This document shows positions 36,436 through 45,423 of a stretch of 64,000 bases of DNA, piece after piece (within the stretch, counting starts at the first letter, position 1; each line of letters starts with the position of its first letter). The notes beneath the pieces are model-generated. The model did no database searches. It saw only the letters and a program-made list of their open reading frames with translations, and had not been told where the DNA came from. The DNA comes from Saccharothrix syringae (lineage in GTDB: Bacteria > Actinomycetota > Actinomycetes > Mycobacteriales > Pseudonocardiaceae): assembly GCF_009498035.1 (NCBI RefSeq), contig NZ_CP034550.1, forward strand, positions 2,480,001 through 2,544,000. Reading direction: 5' to 3'. The position numbers were made by a program, and so were the translations under genes.

Positions 36436-36951
36436 GTGGACCAGTACCCCGACGCGGTCCTGTTCGACCGCGACGGCACGCTCATCAGGGACGTGCCCTA
36501 CAACGGCGACCCCACCAGGGTCGAGCCGATGCCCGGTGCGCGGGAATTCGTGCACGCGCTGCGGGCCCGGGGTGTGCGCACGGGCGTGGTGACCAACCAG
36601 TCCGGCATCGGTCGCGGCCTGCTCACGCGGGAGCAGGTGGACGCGGTCAACGCCCGGGTGGAGGAGCTGCTCGGCCGGTTCGACACCTGGCGGATCTGCC
36701 CGCACCACCCCGATGACGGCTGCGCGTGCCGCAAGCCCGCGCCCGGCATGGTCCTCGAAGCGTGCGCGCGGCTCGGGGCGCGCCCCGAGCGCACCTACTT
36801 CATCGGTGACATCGAGGCCGACGTCGAGGCCGGTCTCGCCGCGGGCGTCACGCCGATCCTCGTGCCCACGCCGGTGACCTTGCAGGACGAGGTCGAGCGC
36901 GCCCCGCTGACGGCCCCCGACCTCGAAGCGGTGCGGGCGATGGTCCTATGA
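36436..36951 (+). CDS. gmhB: D-glycero-manno-heptose 1,7-bisphosphate 7-phosphatase (GmhB-like)
   Basis: A 171-residue HAD phosphatase of the histidinol-phosphatase/GmhB group. The nucleophile motif FDRDGTLI, the VTNQSG motif, the zinc loop CPHHPDDGCACRKP and the FIGDIEADV motif are all present. GmhB removes the 7-phosphate in nucleotide-heptose synthesis; gmhA and hldE-like genes in the same operon support this over a histidine role. It overlaps the next gene by four bases. Confidence 0.88.
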   Translation: MDQYPDAVLFDRDGTLIRDVPYNGDPTRVEPMPGAREFVHALRARGVRTGVVTNQSGIGRGLLTREQVDAVNARVEELLGRFDTWRICPHHPDDGCACRKPAPGMVLEACARLGARPERTYFIGDIEADVEAGLAAGVTPILVPTPVTLQDEVERAPLTAPDLEAVRAMVL

Positions 36952-37940
36952 GGACGATCGTGGCCCGGCTGGACAGCGACGGCGACGTGCTGCTCGCCGG
37001 CCCGGCGGTCCGCGCGGCCGCGCACGCGGGGGAGGTCGTGCTGCTGTGCGGGCACGGCGGCGCGCAGGCCGCCGAGCTGCTGCCCGGCGTGACCAGGGTG
37101 GTGCGCTGGGACTGCCCGTGGATCGCCAACCCGGCCCCCGAGGTGCGCACCCCCGACATCGAGGGCGTGGTCGCGCTGCTCAAGGGGATTCGCGCCGACG
37201 TGGCACTCGTCCTGACCTCGTTCCACCAGAGCGCGCTGCCGCTGGCCCTGATGCTCCGGCTCGCCGGCGTGCCGAAGATCGTCGCGCGCTCCACCGACTA
37301 CCCGGGTTCGCTGCTGGACGTCCGGCTGCGCGACGACCCGGACGTCCCGGAGGCCGAACGCGCGCTGGAGGTCGCCCGCGCCGCCGGTTTCGAGCTGCCG
37401 CCGGGCGACGACGGCCGACTGCTGGTCAGGCCGCTGCCCGAGCCGGCCGAGGTCGGGCCGTACGTGGTGGTGCACCCCGGTGCCTCCGTGCCCGCCCGCG
37501 CCTGGTCGCCGGACCGGTGCGCGCGGGCCGTGGTCGCGCTCGCCGAGGCGGGGCACCGGGTGCTGGTCACCGGCGGTCCGAACGAGGTGGAGCTGACCGG
37601 GTACGTGGCCGGCGCCCACGGCGTGGACCTGGGCGGGCGCACCACCTTCGCCGAGCTGGCCGGGGTGCTGGCCCGCGCGGACGCCGTGGTGGTCGGCAAC
37701 ACCGGCCCGGCGCACCTGGCCGCGGCCGTGGGCACGCCCGTGGTGTCGCTGTTCGCGCCGGTCGTGCCGGCCGTCCGCTGGGCCCCGTACGGCCGCCACG
37801 TGCTGCTGGGCGACCAGGAGGCCCCGTGCAAGGACTCCCGGGCGCGCGAGTGCCCGATCCCCGGGCACCCGTGCCTGGACCAGGTGACGCCCGACCGGGT
37901 CGTCGCCGCCGTCGCCGAACTAGTGGGGGTGCGGACGTGA
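36948..37940 (+). CDS. Family 9 glycosyltransferase (heptosyltransferase-like)
   Basis: A 330-residue GT-B protein of family 9, the family of ADP-heptose transferases. It keeps the C-terminal sugar-nucleotide site (VVGNTGPAHLAAAVGTPVVSLF) and a VVHPGASVPARAW motif. In Gram-negatives such enzymes build the LPS core; here there is no LPS, so the acceptor is a different glycan, lipid or small molecule. It overlaps its neighbours by four bases on both sides. Confidence 0.85.
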   Translation: MRTIVARLDSDGDVLLAGPAVRAAAHAGEVVLLCGHGGAQAAELLPGVTRVVRWDCPWIANPAPEVRTPDIEGVVALLKGIRADVALVLTSFHQSALPLALMLRLAGVPKIVARSTDYPGSLLDVRLRDDPDVPEAERALEVARAAGFELPPGDDGRLLVRPLPEPAEVGPYVVVHPGASVPARAWSPDRCARAVVALAEAGHRVLVTGGPNEVELTGYVAGAHGVDLGGRTTFAELAGVLARADAVVVGNTGPAHLAAAVGTPVVSLFAPVVPAVRWAPYGRHVLLGDQEAPCKDSRARECPIPGHPCLDQVTPDRVVAAVAELVGVRT

Positions 37941-38815
37941 AGATCCTCCTGTGGCACGTGCACGGCTCGTGGACGAACGCCTTCGTCCGCGGCGGGCACG
38001 AGTACCTGCTGCCCGGACCGCCCGAGGGCATCGGGCTCTCCGGCCGGGACTGGCCGAACGCCCGCGAGGTCGACCTGTCCGAAGTGGACGCCGATGTCGC
38101 GGTCATCCAGCGGCCCGAGGAGATCGGCCACGTGCCGGGTGGAATACCGGTCGTCTACCTGGAGCACAACACGCCCAGGCACCCCAACCAGCCGCACCCG
38201 TTGAAGGACTGGGACGGCACCATCGTCCACGTCACCCACTTCAACGACCTGATGTGGGACTGCGGCAGCGCGCGCACCACCGTCATCGAGCACGGCGTGG
38301 TGGACCCGGGCCACCTCTACAGCGGCGACCTGGCCCGGGCGGCCGTCGTGGTCAACGAGCCGGTGCGCCGCGGCCGGGTGGTCGGCACGGACCTGCTGCC
38401 GCGGTTCGCCGAGGTCGCGCCGCTGGACGTCTACGGCATGAAGACCGAGGAGCTGGGTGAGGTGGGCCGCGGCGACCACGACCTGGACTCCCTGCACCGC
38501 GAGCTGGCGCGGCGGCGCGTGTACCTCCACCCGGTGAGGTGGACGTCACTGGGGCTTTCGCTCATCGAGTCGATGCACCTGGGTATGCCGGTGGTCGCGC
38601 TCGCGTGCACCGAGGTGGTGCGCGCCGTGCCGCCCGAGGCGGGTGTGGTGTCCACCGACGTGGACGACCTCGTGCGCGGTCTGGCCGGGCTGGTGGCCGA
38701 CCCCGCGCTGGCCCGGGAGAAGGGCAAGCAGGCCAGGGAGTTCGCCCTGGCGAATTACGGGCTCGATGCCTTCCTGCGGGCGTGGGACCGGTTGCTGACA
38801 GGAGTGTGCGGATGA
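37937..38815 (+). CDS. GT4-like glycosyltransferase
   Basis: A 292-residue GT-B-fold protein. The C-terminal half has a GT4-like donor site (SLGLSLIESMHLGMPVVAL, in which the usual EPFG is replaced by TSLG) while the N-terminal half is short. The GTG at 37937 overlaps the GT9 stop (GTGA). Donor and acceptor are unknown; operon position suggests a heptose-containing glycan. Confidence 0.78.
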   Translation: MKILLWHVHGSWTNAFVRGGHEYLLPGPPEGIGLSGRDWPNAREVDLSEVDADVAVIQRPEEIGHVPGGIPVVYLEHNTPRHPNQPHPLKDWDGTIVHVTHFNDLMWDCGSARTTVIEHGVVDPGHLYSGDLARAAVVVNEPVRRGRVVGTDLLPRFAEVAPLDVYGMKTEELGEVGRGDHDLDSLHRELARRRVYLHPVRWTSLGLSLIESMHLGMPVVALACTEVVRAVPPEAGVVSTDVDDLVRGLAGLVADPALAREKGKQAREFALANYGLDAFLRAWDRLLTGVCG

Positions 38816-40017
38816 GGATCGCGATGGTGTCCGAGCACGCGAGCCCGCTGGCGGCGCTGGGGGGTGTCGACGCGGGTGGTCAGAACGTGCACGTGGCCGC
38901 GCTCTCGGCGGCCCTGGCCGCGCTCGGCCACGACGTGGAGGTCTGCACCCGCCGCGACGACCCGGACCTGCCCGAGCGGGTGCGCACCGACCAGGGCTAC
39001 GACGTGGTGCACGTGCCCGCCGGGCCGGAGGCGCCGCTGCCCAAGGACGAGCTGCTGCCGCACATGGGCGACTTCGCCCGGTTCCTGGAGCAGCGGTGGA
39101 TCGCGCAGCGGCCCGACGTGGCGCACGGCCACTTCTGGATGTCCGGCCTGGCCTCGGTGCTCGCCGGCCGCAACGCCGGCGTCCCGGTGGTGCAGACCTA
39201 CCACGCCCTGGGCACGGTCAAGCGCCGCCACCAGGGCGCCGGCGACACCAGCCCGCCGCAGCGCATCGGCATCGAGCGGATGATCGGCCGCGAGGCCGCG
39301 GCCGTCGCCGCCACCTGCGACGACGAGGTGGCCGAGCTGGTGCGCATGGGCGTGCCGCGGGCGAAGATCTCGGTCGTGCCGTGCGGCGTGGACCTCAAGC
39401 GGTTCCAGCCCGAGGGCCCGGTGGAGCGGCGCGACCACCCGCACCGGATCGTCTCGGTCGGCAGGCTGGTGCCGCGCAAGGGCTTCGAGGACCTGATCAG
39501 CGCGCTGCGGTCGCTGCCCTCGGCGGAGCTGGTCATCGCGGGCGGCCCGGTGGACGTGGCGTCGGACCCGGAGGCGAGGCGCCTGCTGGCCCACGCCGAG
39601 CGGGCCGGCGTGCGCGATCGGGTGCGGCTGGTCGGGCAGGTGTCGCGGGCCTCGATGCCCGCCCTGCTGCGCTCCGCGGACGTGGTGGCGTGCGTGCCGT
39701 GGTACGAGCCGTTCGGCATCGTGCCGCTGGAGGCCATGGCCTGCGGCAAGCCGGTGGTGGCCAGCGCGGTGGGCGGCCTGAGGGACACGGTCGTGCACAA
39801 CGTCACCGGGGTGCTGGTGCCGCCGCGCGACCCGCTGGCGCTGGCGCGGGCGCTCGGCTCGCTGCTGGTCGACCGGGCGCGGCGGGAGGCGTGCGGCCTG
39901 GCGGGCCTGGACCGGGTCGCCGTCCGCTACGCCTGGGAGCGGGTCGCCGAGGACACCGAACGCGTCTACGAGCGGGCGACGGCGGGACGCGCCGTGGCCG
40001 TGGGAGGCACCCGATGA
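38812..40017 (+). CDS. GT4 glycosyltransferase
   Basis: A 401-residue family 4 glycosyltransferase. The N-terminal GGVDAGGQNVHVAAL loop and HGHFWMSGLAS, the KGFEDLI motif and the donor-site motif EPFGIVPLEAMACGKPVVAS are clear. It resembles MshA and sucrose-phosphate-synthase-like enzymes in its N-terminus, but the operon setting favours a glycan transferase. The ATG at 38812 overlaps the preceding stop by four bases; its stop overlaps gmhA by four. Confidence 0.85.
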   Translation: MRIAMVSEHASPLAALGGVDAGGQNVHVAALSAALAALGHDVEVCTRRDDPDLPERVRTDQGYDVVHVPAGPEAPLPKDELLPHMGDFARFLEQRWIAQRPDVAHGHFWMSGLASVLAGRNAGVPVVQTYHALGTVKRRHQGAGDTSPPQRIGIERMIGREAAAVAATCDDEVAELVRMGVPRAKISVVPCGVDLKRFQPEGPVERRDHPHRIVSVGRLVPRKGFEDLISALRSLPSAELVIAGGPVDVASDPEARRLLAHAERAGVRDRVRLVGQVSRASMPALLRSADVVACVPWYEPFGIVPLEAMACGKPVVASAVGGLRDTVVHNVTGVLVPPRDPLALARALGSLLVDRARREACGLAGLDRVAVRYAWERVAEDTERVYERATAGRAVAVGGTR

Positions 40018-40589
40018 GCGTCGACACCCACCTCAACGGCCTGAACCAGACGCTGGTCGGGCTGCGCGCCCAGGCGCCGCGCCTGACCCGGTGGGGCGCG
40101 CTGCTGGCCCGCAGGCTCGGCGACGGCGGCCGGCTGCTCGCGGCGGGCAACGGCGGTTCGGCCGCCGAGGCGCAGCACCTGACCGCCGAGCTGGTGGGCC
40201 GCTTCCGCGACGACCGGCGGCCGTTCTCGGCGATCGCGCTGTGCGCCGAGTCCTCCAGCGTGACCGCGATCGGCAACGACTACGGCTACGAGCAGGTCTT
40301 CGCCCGGCAGGTCACCGCGCACGCCCGGCCCAACGACGTGGTGGTGCTGCTGTCCACCAGCGGGGCCAGCCCGAACCTGCTGGAGGCGGTGAAGGCGGGC
40401 AAGCAGGCCGGCGCGCACGTGTGGGCGATGACCGGGCCCGCGCCGAACCCGCTGGCCGAGGCCGCGGACGACGCGCTGTGCCTGACCGGCACCCCGGCCA
40501 ACGTCCAGGAGGGGCAGCTGGTGGCCGTGCACGCGCTGTGCGCGGCGTTCGAGGCGGCGCTGCCCGTCGAGGAGCGGAGGGTGTCGTGA
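40014..40589 (+). CDS. gmhA: Sedoheptulose 7-phosphate isomerase (GmhA-like, SIS domain)
   Basis: A 191-residue SIS-domain isomerase that converts sedoheptulose 7-phosphate to D-glycero-manno-heptose 7-phosphate. AAGNGGSAAEAQHLTAEL, GNDYGYEQVFARQV and STSGASPNLLEA are the GmhA signatures, and the length is typical. It is the first step of nucleotide-heptose synthesis. Start and stop are both joined to neighbours by four-base overlaps. Confidence 0.92.
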   Translation: MSVDTHLNGLNQTLVGLRAQAPRLTRWGALLARRLGDGGRLLAAGNGGSAAEAQHLTAELVGRFRDDRRPFSAIALCAESSSVTAIGNDYGYEQVFARQVTAHARPNDVVVLLSTSGASPNLLEAVKAGKQAGAHVWAMTGPAPNPLAEAADDALCLTGTPANVQEGQLVAVHALCAAFEAALPVEERRVS

Positions 40590-40747
40590 AGGTGACCGGG
40601 GAGGAGGGTGTCGTGGAGCGCGAGGAGCAGGAGCCCCGGGTGACGGCGTTCGCCACGCCGTGGAGGAGCCCGGCCGGCCGTCGGGTGCGAGCGGGCGAGC
40701 GGCCCGTGCGCCCGGTGGCGGGCGGGCGGGTCCGGGGGACGTCGTGA
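40586..40747 (+). CDS. Possible 53-residue protein between gmhA and hldE
   Basis: A GTG overlapping the gmhA stop (GTGA) opens a 53-codon frame that ends on the GTGA shared with the next gene. The product is acidic in the first third (GEEGVVEREEQEP) and arginine-rich in the last (RRVRAGERPVRP), with no membrane segment or known domain. Precise overlaps on both sides, as elsewhere in the operon, argue that ribosomes pass through it. It may be a small protein, or the remains of an extended N-terminus. Confidence 0.45.
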   Translation: MKVTGEEGVVEREEQEPRVTAFATPWRSPAGRRVRAGERPVRPVAGGRVRGTS

Positions 40748-42054
40748 AGCTGGCCGTCGTGGGCGACTGCCTGCTCGACGTGGACGTGGTCGGCACCGTC
40801 GAGCGGGTCTGCCCCGACGCCCCCGCGCCCGTGCTGGACGTGGCCGAGGAGCGCGCCCGCCCCGGTGGCGCGGGCCTGGCCGCCTCGCTGGCCGCGGCCG
40901 ACGGCGTGGACGTGACGCTGGTCAGCGCGATCGCCGACGACGCCGACGGGCACCGGCTGCGCGACGAGTTGGCGGGCCTGCCCGCGGTGCTCGGCCGCTC
41001 GCCCGCGCCCACCCCGGTCAAGACGCGGCTGCGCTGCGGCGCGCACTCGCTGGCCCGGGTCGACCGGGGCGGCGGCCCCGGCACGCCGGAGGTCACCGAC
41101 GAGATGCTCGACGCCGTGCTGGACGCCGACTTCGTGCTGGTCTCCGACTACGGCCGCGGCCTGGTGCGCGACGAGCGGCTGCGCGCGGTGCTGGAGCGGG
41201 TGCCCGTGGTCTGGGACCCGCACCCGCGCGGCCCGGCGCCGGTGCCGGGTGCCCGCCTGGTCACCCCCAACGCGGCCGAGGCCAGGACCTTCAGCGGCCG
41301 GCCCGACCCGGCGGACGCGGGTTCCGCGCTGCGCGACCGGTGGCGGGCCCGCGCCGTGGTGGTGACCCTGGGGGCCAGGGGCGCGCTGCTCCACGCGGGC
41401 GGCACCCCGGTGGCCGTGCCCGCGCCGAACGTGCCGGTGCCGGACCCGTGCGGCGCGGGCGACCGGTTCGCCGCCACCGCCGCCGCCCGCCTGATGGCCG
41501 GCGCCGCGACCGACGACGCGGTGGCCGCCGCGGTCACCTCGGCCGCGGACTTCCTGCTGGCCGGCGGCGCGTCCGGGTTCCGGCCACCGCCGCGGGTGCC
41601 CGGCCCGAGGGCCGAACAGATGTCCACTGTGGACAAGGTGCGGGCGCGCGGCGGCGTGGTCGTCGCCACCGGCGGCTGCTTCGACCTGCTGCACGCGGGT
41701 CACGTCCGCACGCTGCGCGCCGCCCGGTCGCTGGGCGACTGCCTGGTGGTCTGCCTGAACTCCGACGCCTCGGTGCGCCGGCTCAAGGGACCGCGGCGCC
41801 CGGTCAACGGCGGGCAGGACCGGATCGAGGTGCTGCGCGCGCTGGGCTGCGTGGACGAGGTGGTCGTGTTCGACGAGGACACCCCGGAGCGGGTGCTCGC
41901 CACGCTGCGGCCGGACATCTGGGTCAAGGGCGGTGACTACTCCGCGGACTCGCTGCCGGAGGCCGACCTGGTGCGCGGGTGGGGCGGGCGCACCGTCGTC
42001 GTGCCCTACCACAGCGGCCGTTCCACCACAGACATGCTCACCAGGAGGGGTTGA
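40744..42054 (+). CDS. hldE: HldE-like bifunctional heptose-phosphate kinase / nucleotidyltransferase
   Basis: A 436-residue fusion. Residues 1 to about 290 are a PfkB-type kinase (GGAGLAASLA; GAGDRFAATAAARL with the catalytic Asp). Residues from about 300 are a cytidylyltransferase-like domain (TGGCFDLLHAGHVRTL, LNSDASVRRLKGPRRPV). Together they make heptose 1,7-bisphosphate and activate heptose 1-phosphate; GmhB acts between the two steps. It is slightly shorter than Gram-negative HldE. The GTG at 40744 is set by the overlap with the preceding frame. Whether the product is ADP- or GDP-heptose is not decided. Confidence 0.88.
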   Translation: MKLAVVGDCLLDVDVVGTVERVCPDAPAPVLDVAEERARPGGAGLAASLAAADGVDVTLVSAIADDADGHRLRDELAGLPAVLGRSPAPTPVKTRLRCGAHSLARVDRGGGPGTPEVTDEMLDAVLDADFVLVSDYGRGLVRDERLRAVLERVPVVWDPHPRGPAPVPGARLVTPNAAEARTFSGRPDPADAGSALRDRWRARAVVVTLGARGALLHAGGTPVAVPAPNVPVPDPCGAGDRFAATAAARLMAGAATDDAVAAAVTSAADFLLAGGASGFRPPPRVPGPRAEQMSTVDKVRARGGVVVATGGCFDLLHAGHVRTLRAARSLGDCLVVCLNSDASVRRLKGPRRPVNGGQDRIEVLRALGCVDEVVVFDEDTPERVLATLRPDIWVKGGDYSADSLPEADLVRGWGGRTVVVPYHSGRSTTDMLTRRG

Positions 42055-42737
42055 TGTTGGACCAGGTGCTCATCACGGGAGGCGCGTCCGGACTGGGCGC
42101 GGCGGTCGTGCACGCGGTGCACGAGCTGGGCGGCAGGCCGCTGGTGCTGGACAAGGCCGCGCCGTCGTCGCCGGAGGTCGCCGACTTCGAGTCGGTGGAC
42201 CTGTCCGACACCAGGGCGGCCGAGCGCGCCGTCAAGGCCATCGCGGAGCGCAACGGCGGCCTGCGGGCCGTGGTGACCGCGGCCGGCATCGACGCGTGCG
42301 GCCGGCTCGACCAGGTGCCCGCCGGCGACTGGGAGCGGGTGGTGATGGTCAACCTGATGGGCACGGCGGCCGTGGTGCGCGCGGCGCTGCCGATGCTGGA
42401 GGGCGGCGGCCGGGTGGTCACCATCGCGTCCACGCTGGGCATCAAGGCGGTCGGCGACGCCACCGCGTACTGCGCCTCGAAGTTCGGCGTGGTCGGGTTC
42501 ACCCGGGCGCTGGCGGCGGAGACCGCCGGGCGCGTCGGCGTGACCCTGGTGATCCCCGGCGGCATGCGGACCCACTTCTTCGACGACCGCGAGGAGCAGT
42601 ACCGGCCGCCGGACGACAGCAGGCTCAACCCGCCGGAGCGGGTGGCCGACGCGATCGTGTTCGCGCTGCGCCAGCCCGAGGGCTGCGAGGTCCGCGAGCT
42701 GGTGATCGCGCACTGCGAGGAGGGGTCGTGGCCGTAG
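42054..42737 (+). CDS. Short-chain dehydrogenase/reductase
   Basis: A 227-residue classical SDR with the cofactor motif TGGASGLG (8-15), the NAG-like motif TAAGID and the catalytic YCASK. In Gram-negative ADP-heptose pathways the next step is epimerisation by HldD, an extended SDR; this enzyme is a different subfamily but may act on the heptose or on the final product. The ATG at 42054 overlaps the hldE stop by one base. Confidence 0.85.
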   Translation: MLDQVLITGGASGLGAAVVHAVHELGGRPLVLDKAAPSSPEVADFESVDLSDTRAAERAVKAIAERNGGLRAVVTAAGIDACGRLDQVPAGDWERVVMVNLMGTAAVVRAALPMLEGGGRVVTIASTLGIKAVGDATAYCASKFGVVGFTRALAAETAGRVGVTLVIPGGMRTHFFDDREEQYRPPDDSRLNPPERVADAIVFALRQPEGCEVRELVIAHCEEGSWP

Positions 42738-43900
42738 CCTCCCGGCTGGACACCGGCCTGGCGTTCACCAACGTGCTGCTGCCGACGCTGGCCAAGGGCG
42801 TGATCGTGCGCCGGTCCGGCGTCACCGCCCTGGCGGAGAAGGTGCAGGCCGACGCCCTGGCCGTGGCCACCGTGAAGCGGTTCCGCGCCCGCTACGGGCC
42901 GGAACCGCTCCGGCTGCGCGTCACCGGCCGCAGCATCGCGCTGGTGCTCGACGCGAGCGACGCGGCGCGCCTGCTCGCGGACTCGCCGGAGCCGTTCCGG
43001 CTCGACACCGTCGAGAAGCGGGCGGCGCTGGACCACTTCCAGCCGCACGGCGTGCTCATCTCCAGCGGGGAGGAGCGCGCCGCGCGGCGGCGGTTCAACG
43101 AGCGGGTGCTGCACCCCGACAAGATCGACGCCGAGGGCATCGTCCGCGACGAGGTCGACCTGCTGCTGCGGCACGCCCGCAGCACCGGCGCGTTGACCTG
43201 GGACGCGTTCGCGCGGGCGTGGTGGCGCGCGGCGCGGCGCATCGTGCTCGGCTCCGGCGCCCGCGACGACCACGAGGTCACCGACCTGCTGCGGCAGCTG
43301 CGCGGCAACGCCAACTGGGCCTACCTGCACCCGAAGCGGAAGCGTTTGCGCGAGCGGTTCGAGGCGCGGCTGCGCGAGCACGTGGAGCGCGGCGAGGCGG
43401 GCAGCATCGCCGGCCTCGGCGACCCGGACGAGGTCGTGGGGCAGGCGCCGCACTGGCTGTTCGCCTTCGACGCGGCCGGGATCGTCACCATGCGGGCGCT
43501 GGCCATCGGCGGCGAGGGCCACGCGGGGATCTGGGAGTCCGCGCGGCTGTGGCCCACCACGCCGGTGATCCTGCGCGAGTCCACCGAACCGACCGACTGG
43601 CACGGGACCTGGCTGCCCGCGGGCACCACGTTCATCGTGTTCGCGCCCTACTTCCACCGCGACCGCGACCGGCTGCCCTACGCCGACGAGTACGCGCCGC
43701 GGATCTGGCCGCTGCCCGCCGAACCCGGCATCGTGCCGTTCAGCGGCGGGCCGGGCGCGTGCCCGGGGCGCGACCTCGTGCTGGTCGCGGGCGGCACGGC
43801 GCTGGAGGTGCTGCGGCCGCACCTGGAGGTCCCGGTGCTGCGGGCACCCCTGCCCGCGACGCTGAACCACTTCGGACTGTCCTTCGTCACCCGGAAGTGA
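42728..43900 (+). CDS. Cytochrome P450
   Basis: A 390-residue P450. The heme loop FSGGPGACPGRDL (Cys ligand), the ExxR motif ESARLWP, and the I-helix segment FDAAGIVTMR are visible. In the I-helix the usual acidic residue before Thr is Val, so proton delivery may differ. The GTG at 42728 overlaps the SDR stop by ten bases and has GAGGAGGGG upstream, so it belongs to the heptose operon. A redox partner is not in the window. Confidence 0.9.
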   Translation: MAVASRLDTGLAFTNVLLPTLAKGVIVRRSGVTALAEKVQADALAVATVKRFRARYGPEPLRLRVTGRSIALVLDASDAARLLADSPEPFRLDTVEKRAALDHFQPHGVLISSGEERAARRRFNERVLHPDKIDAEGIVRDEVDLLLRHARSTGALTWDAFARAWWRAARRIVLGSGARDDHEVTDLLRQLRGNANWAYLHPKRKRLRERFEARLREHVERGEAGSIAGLGDPDEVVGQAPHWLFAFDAAGIVTMRALAIGGEGHAGIWESARLWPTTPVILRESTEPTDWHGTWLPAGTTFIVFAPYFHRDRDRLPYADEYAPRIWPLPAEPGIVPFSGGPGACPGRDLVLVAGGTALEVLRPHLEVPVLRAPLPATLNHFGLSFVTRK

Positions 43901-43927
43901 CCGGCGGGGTTTGGCGGGGGTCCGGAC

Positions 43928-45406
43928 GTGGCACACGGGCGCATGGACCACTCGCAGGCACCGGTGTTGCAGGCCATCGCCGACTACCACGCGCGCGGCG
44001 ACTTGTCGTTCACCCCGCCCGGCCACAAGCAGGGGCGGGGTGTCGACCGGCGGGTGCTCGACGTGCTCGGCGCGGACGTGTTCAAGTCCGACGTCCTGGT
44101 GATGAACGGCCTCGACGACCGCCTGATGACCAACGGCGTGCTGTCCAAGGCGATGGACCTGATGGCCGACGCCGTGGACGCCGACCACGCGTTCTTCTCC
44201 ACCTGCGGCAGCTCGCTGTCGGTCAAGACCTGCATCATCACCGTGGCCAGGCCGGGGGAGAAGCTGCTGGTCTCGCGCAACGCGCACAAGTCGGTGATCG
44301 CGGGCGTGATCATCAGCGGCATCGAGCCGGTGTGGGTGCACCCCCGCTGGGACGCGCACTGGCAGTGGGCCTACCCGCCCGGCGTGGACGAGGTGCGCGA
44401 GGCGTTCGGGCGGGCACCCGAGGCCAAGGGCATGCTGCTGATCACGCCGACCGACTACGGCACGTGCGCGGCGATCAAGGGCGTGGCGGAGGTCTGCCAC
44501 TCGTTCGACCGGCCGCTGATCGTGGACGAGGCGTGGGGCGCGCACCTGCCGTTCCACCCCGACCTGCCGGCGTGGGCGATGGACGCCGGTGCCGACCTGT
44601 GCGTGACCAGCGTGCACAAGATGGGCGCGGGCCTGGAGCAGAGCTCGGTCTACCACCTGAAGGGCGACCGGATCGACCCGGCGATCCTGAGCATGCGCGC
44701 CGACCTGCTCGACACCACCAGCCCGTCCGCCCTGGTCTACGCGGCGCTGGACGGCTGGCGGCGGCAGATGGCCGAGCACGGCCACGAGCTGCTGGACCGG
44801 GCGGTGGGGCTGGCCGGCGAGGTGCGGTCGCGGCTGCGCGACCTGGTCACGGTGATCGACCGGGAGCACGTGGTGCACCCCGACCGGGCCGACGACCACG
44901 ACCCGCTCAAGGTCGTGCTGGACCTCGCCGAGCTGGGCATCTCCGGCTACACGGCCAGTGACTGGCTGCGCGAGCACCACCGGGTCGACGTCGGCCTGGC
45001 CGACCACCGCCGGATCGCCGCCCAGGTCACCGTGGCCGACGACGCGTCGACCGTGGACCGGCTCTGCGACGCGGTGGCCGACCTGGTCGAGCACGCCGAC
45101 GGGCTGCCCCGCGCCCGGCGCGTGGACGTGCCCGCGCCCGGCGAGCTGGAGCTGGAGCAGGCGATGCGGCCGCGCGACGCGTTCTACGCCGACGCCGACC
45201 ACGTGCCGGTGCGCGAGGCCGTCGGCCGGATCTGCGCCGAGACGATCAGCCCGTACCCGCCGGGCGTGCCCGCCGCGCTGCCGGGCGAGGTCATCACCCA
45301 GCCGGTGGTGGACTACCTGCTCTCCGGCCACGAGGCCGGCATGTACCTGCCCGACCCGACCGACTCGGAATTTCGCACGATTCGCGTGGTTAGCCGGAAT
45401 GGGTGA
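43928..45406 (+). CDS. Orn/Lys/Arg-type PLP decarboxylase
   Basis: A 492-residue fold-type I PLP enzyme of the major ornithine/lysine/arginine decarboxylase group. The N-terminal TPPGHKQGRG, the STCGSS phosphate site, the IVDEAWGAHL aspartate and the PLP lysine in SVHKMGAG (about residue 230) are clear. The C-terminal domain (about 390-490) has the family motif ISPYPPGVP. The substrate amino acid cannot be read. The start may be GTG 43928 or ATG 43943. It follows the P450 gene by 27 bases and may be co-transcribed. Confidence 0.9.
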   Translation: MAHGRMDHSQAPVLQAIADYHARGDLSFTPPGHKQGRGVDRRVLDVLGADVFKSDVLVMNGLDDRLMTNGVLSKAMDLMADAVDADHAFFSTCGSSLSVKTCIITVARPGEKLLVSRNAHKSVIAGVIISGIEPVWVHPRWDAHWQWAYPPGVDEVREAFGRAPEAKGMLLITPTDYGTCAAIKGVAEVCHSFDRPLIVDEAWGAHLPFHPDLPAWAMDAGADLCVTSVHKMGAGLEQSSVYHLKGDRIDPAILSMRADLLDTTSPSALVYAALDGWRRQMAEHGHELLDRAVGLAGEVRSRLRDLVTVIDREHVVHPDRADDHDPLKVVLDLAELGISGYTASDWLREHHRVDVGLADHRRIAAQVTVADDASTVDRLCDAVADLVEHADGLPRARRVDVPAPGELELEQAMRPRDAFYADADHVPVREAVGRICAETISPYPPGVPAALPGEVITQPVVDYLLSGHEAGMYLPDPTDSEFRTIRVVSRNG

Positions 45407-45413
45407 TGGGTAC
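45388..45413 (+). promoter_or_regulatory. Sigma-B/F-type promoter of the DUF6328 gene
   Basis: GGTT, 16 bases, GGGTAC, ten bases, GTG at 45424. The site lies across the 3' end of the decarboxylase gene and decides between the possible starts of the next gene. Confidence 0.55.
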
Positions 45414-45423
45414 TGTCGTCCCC

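Noticed and set aside
42038..45331. Very long open frame on the minus strand opposite the SDR, P450 and decarboxylase genes
   Set aside because: It is a mirror of G/C-biased third positions. The plus-strand genes have clear motifs throughout, and the minus product is a His/Gln/Val/Arg-rich sequence with no domain.
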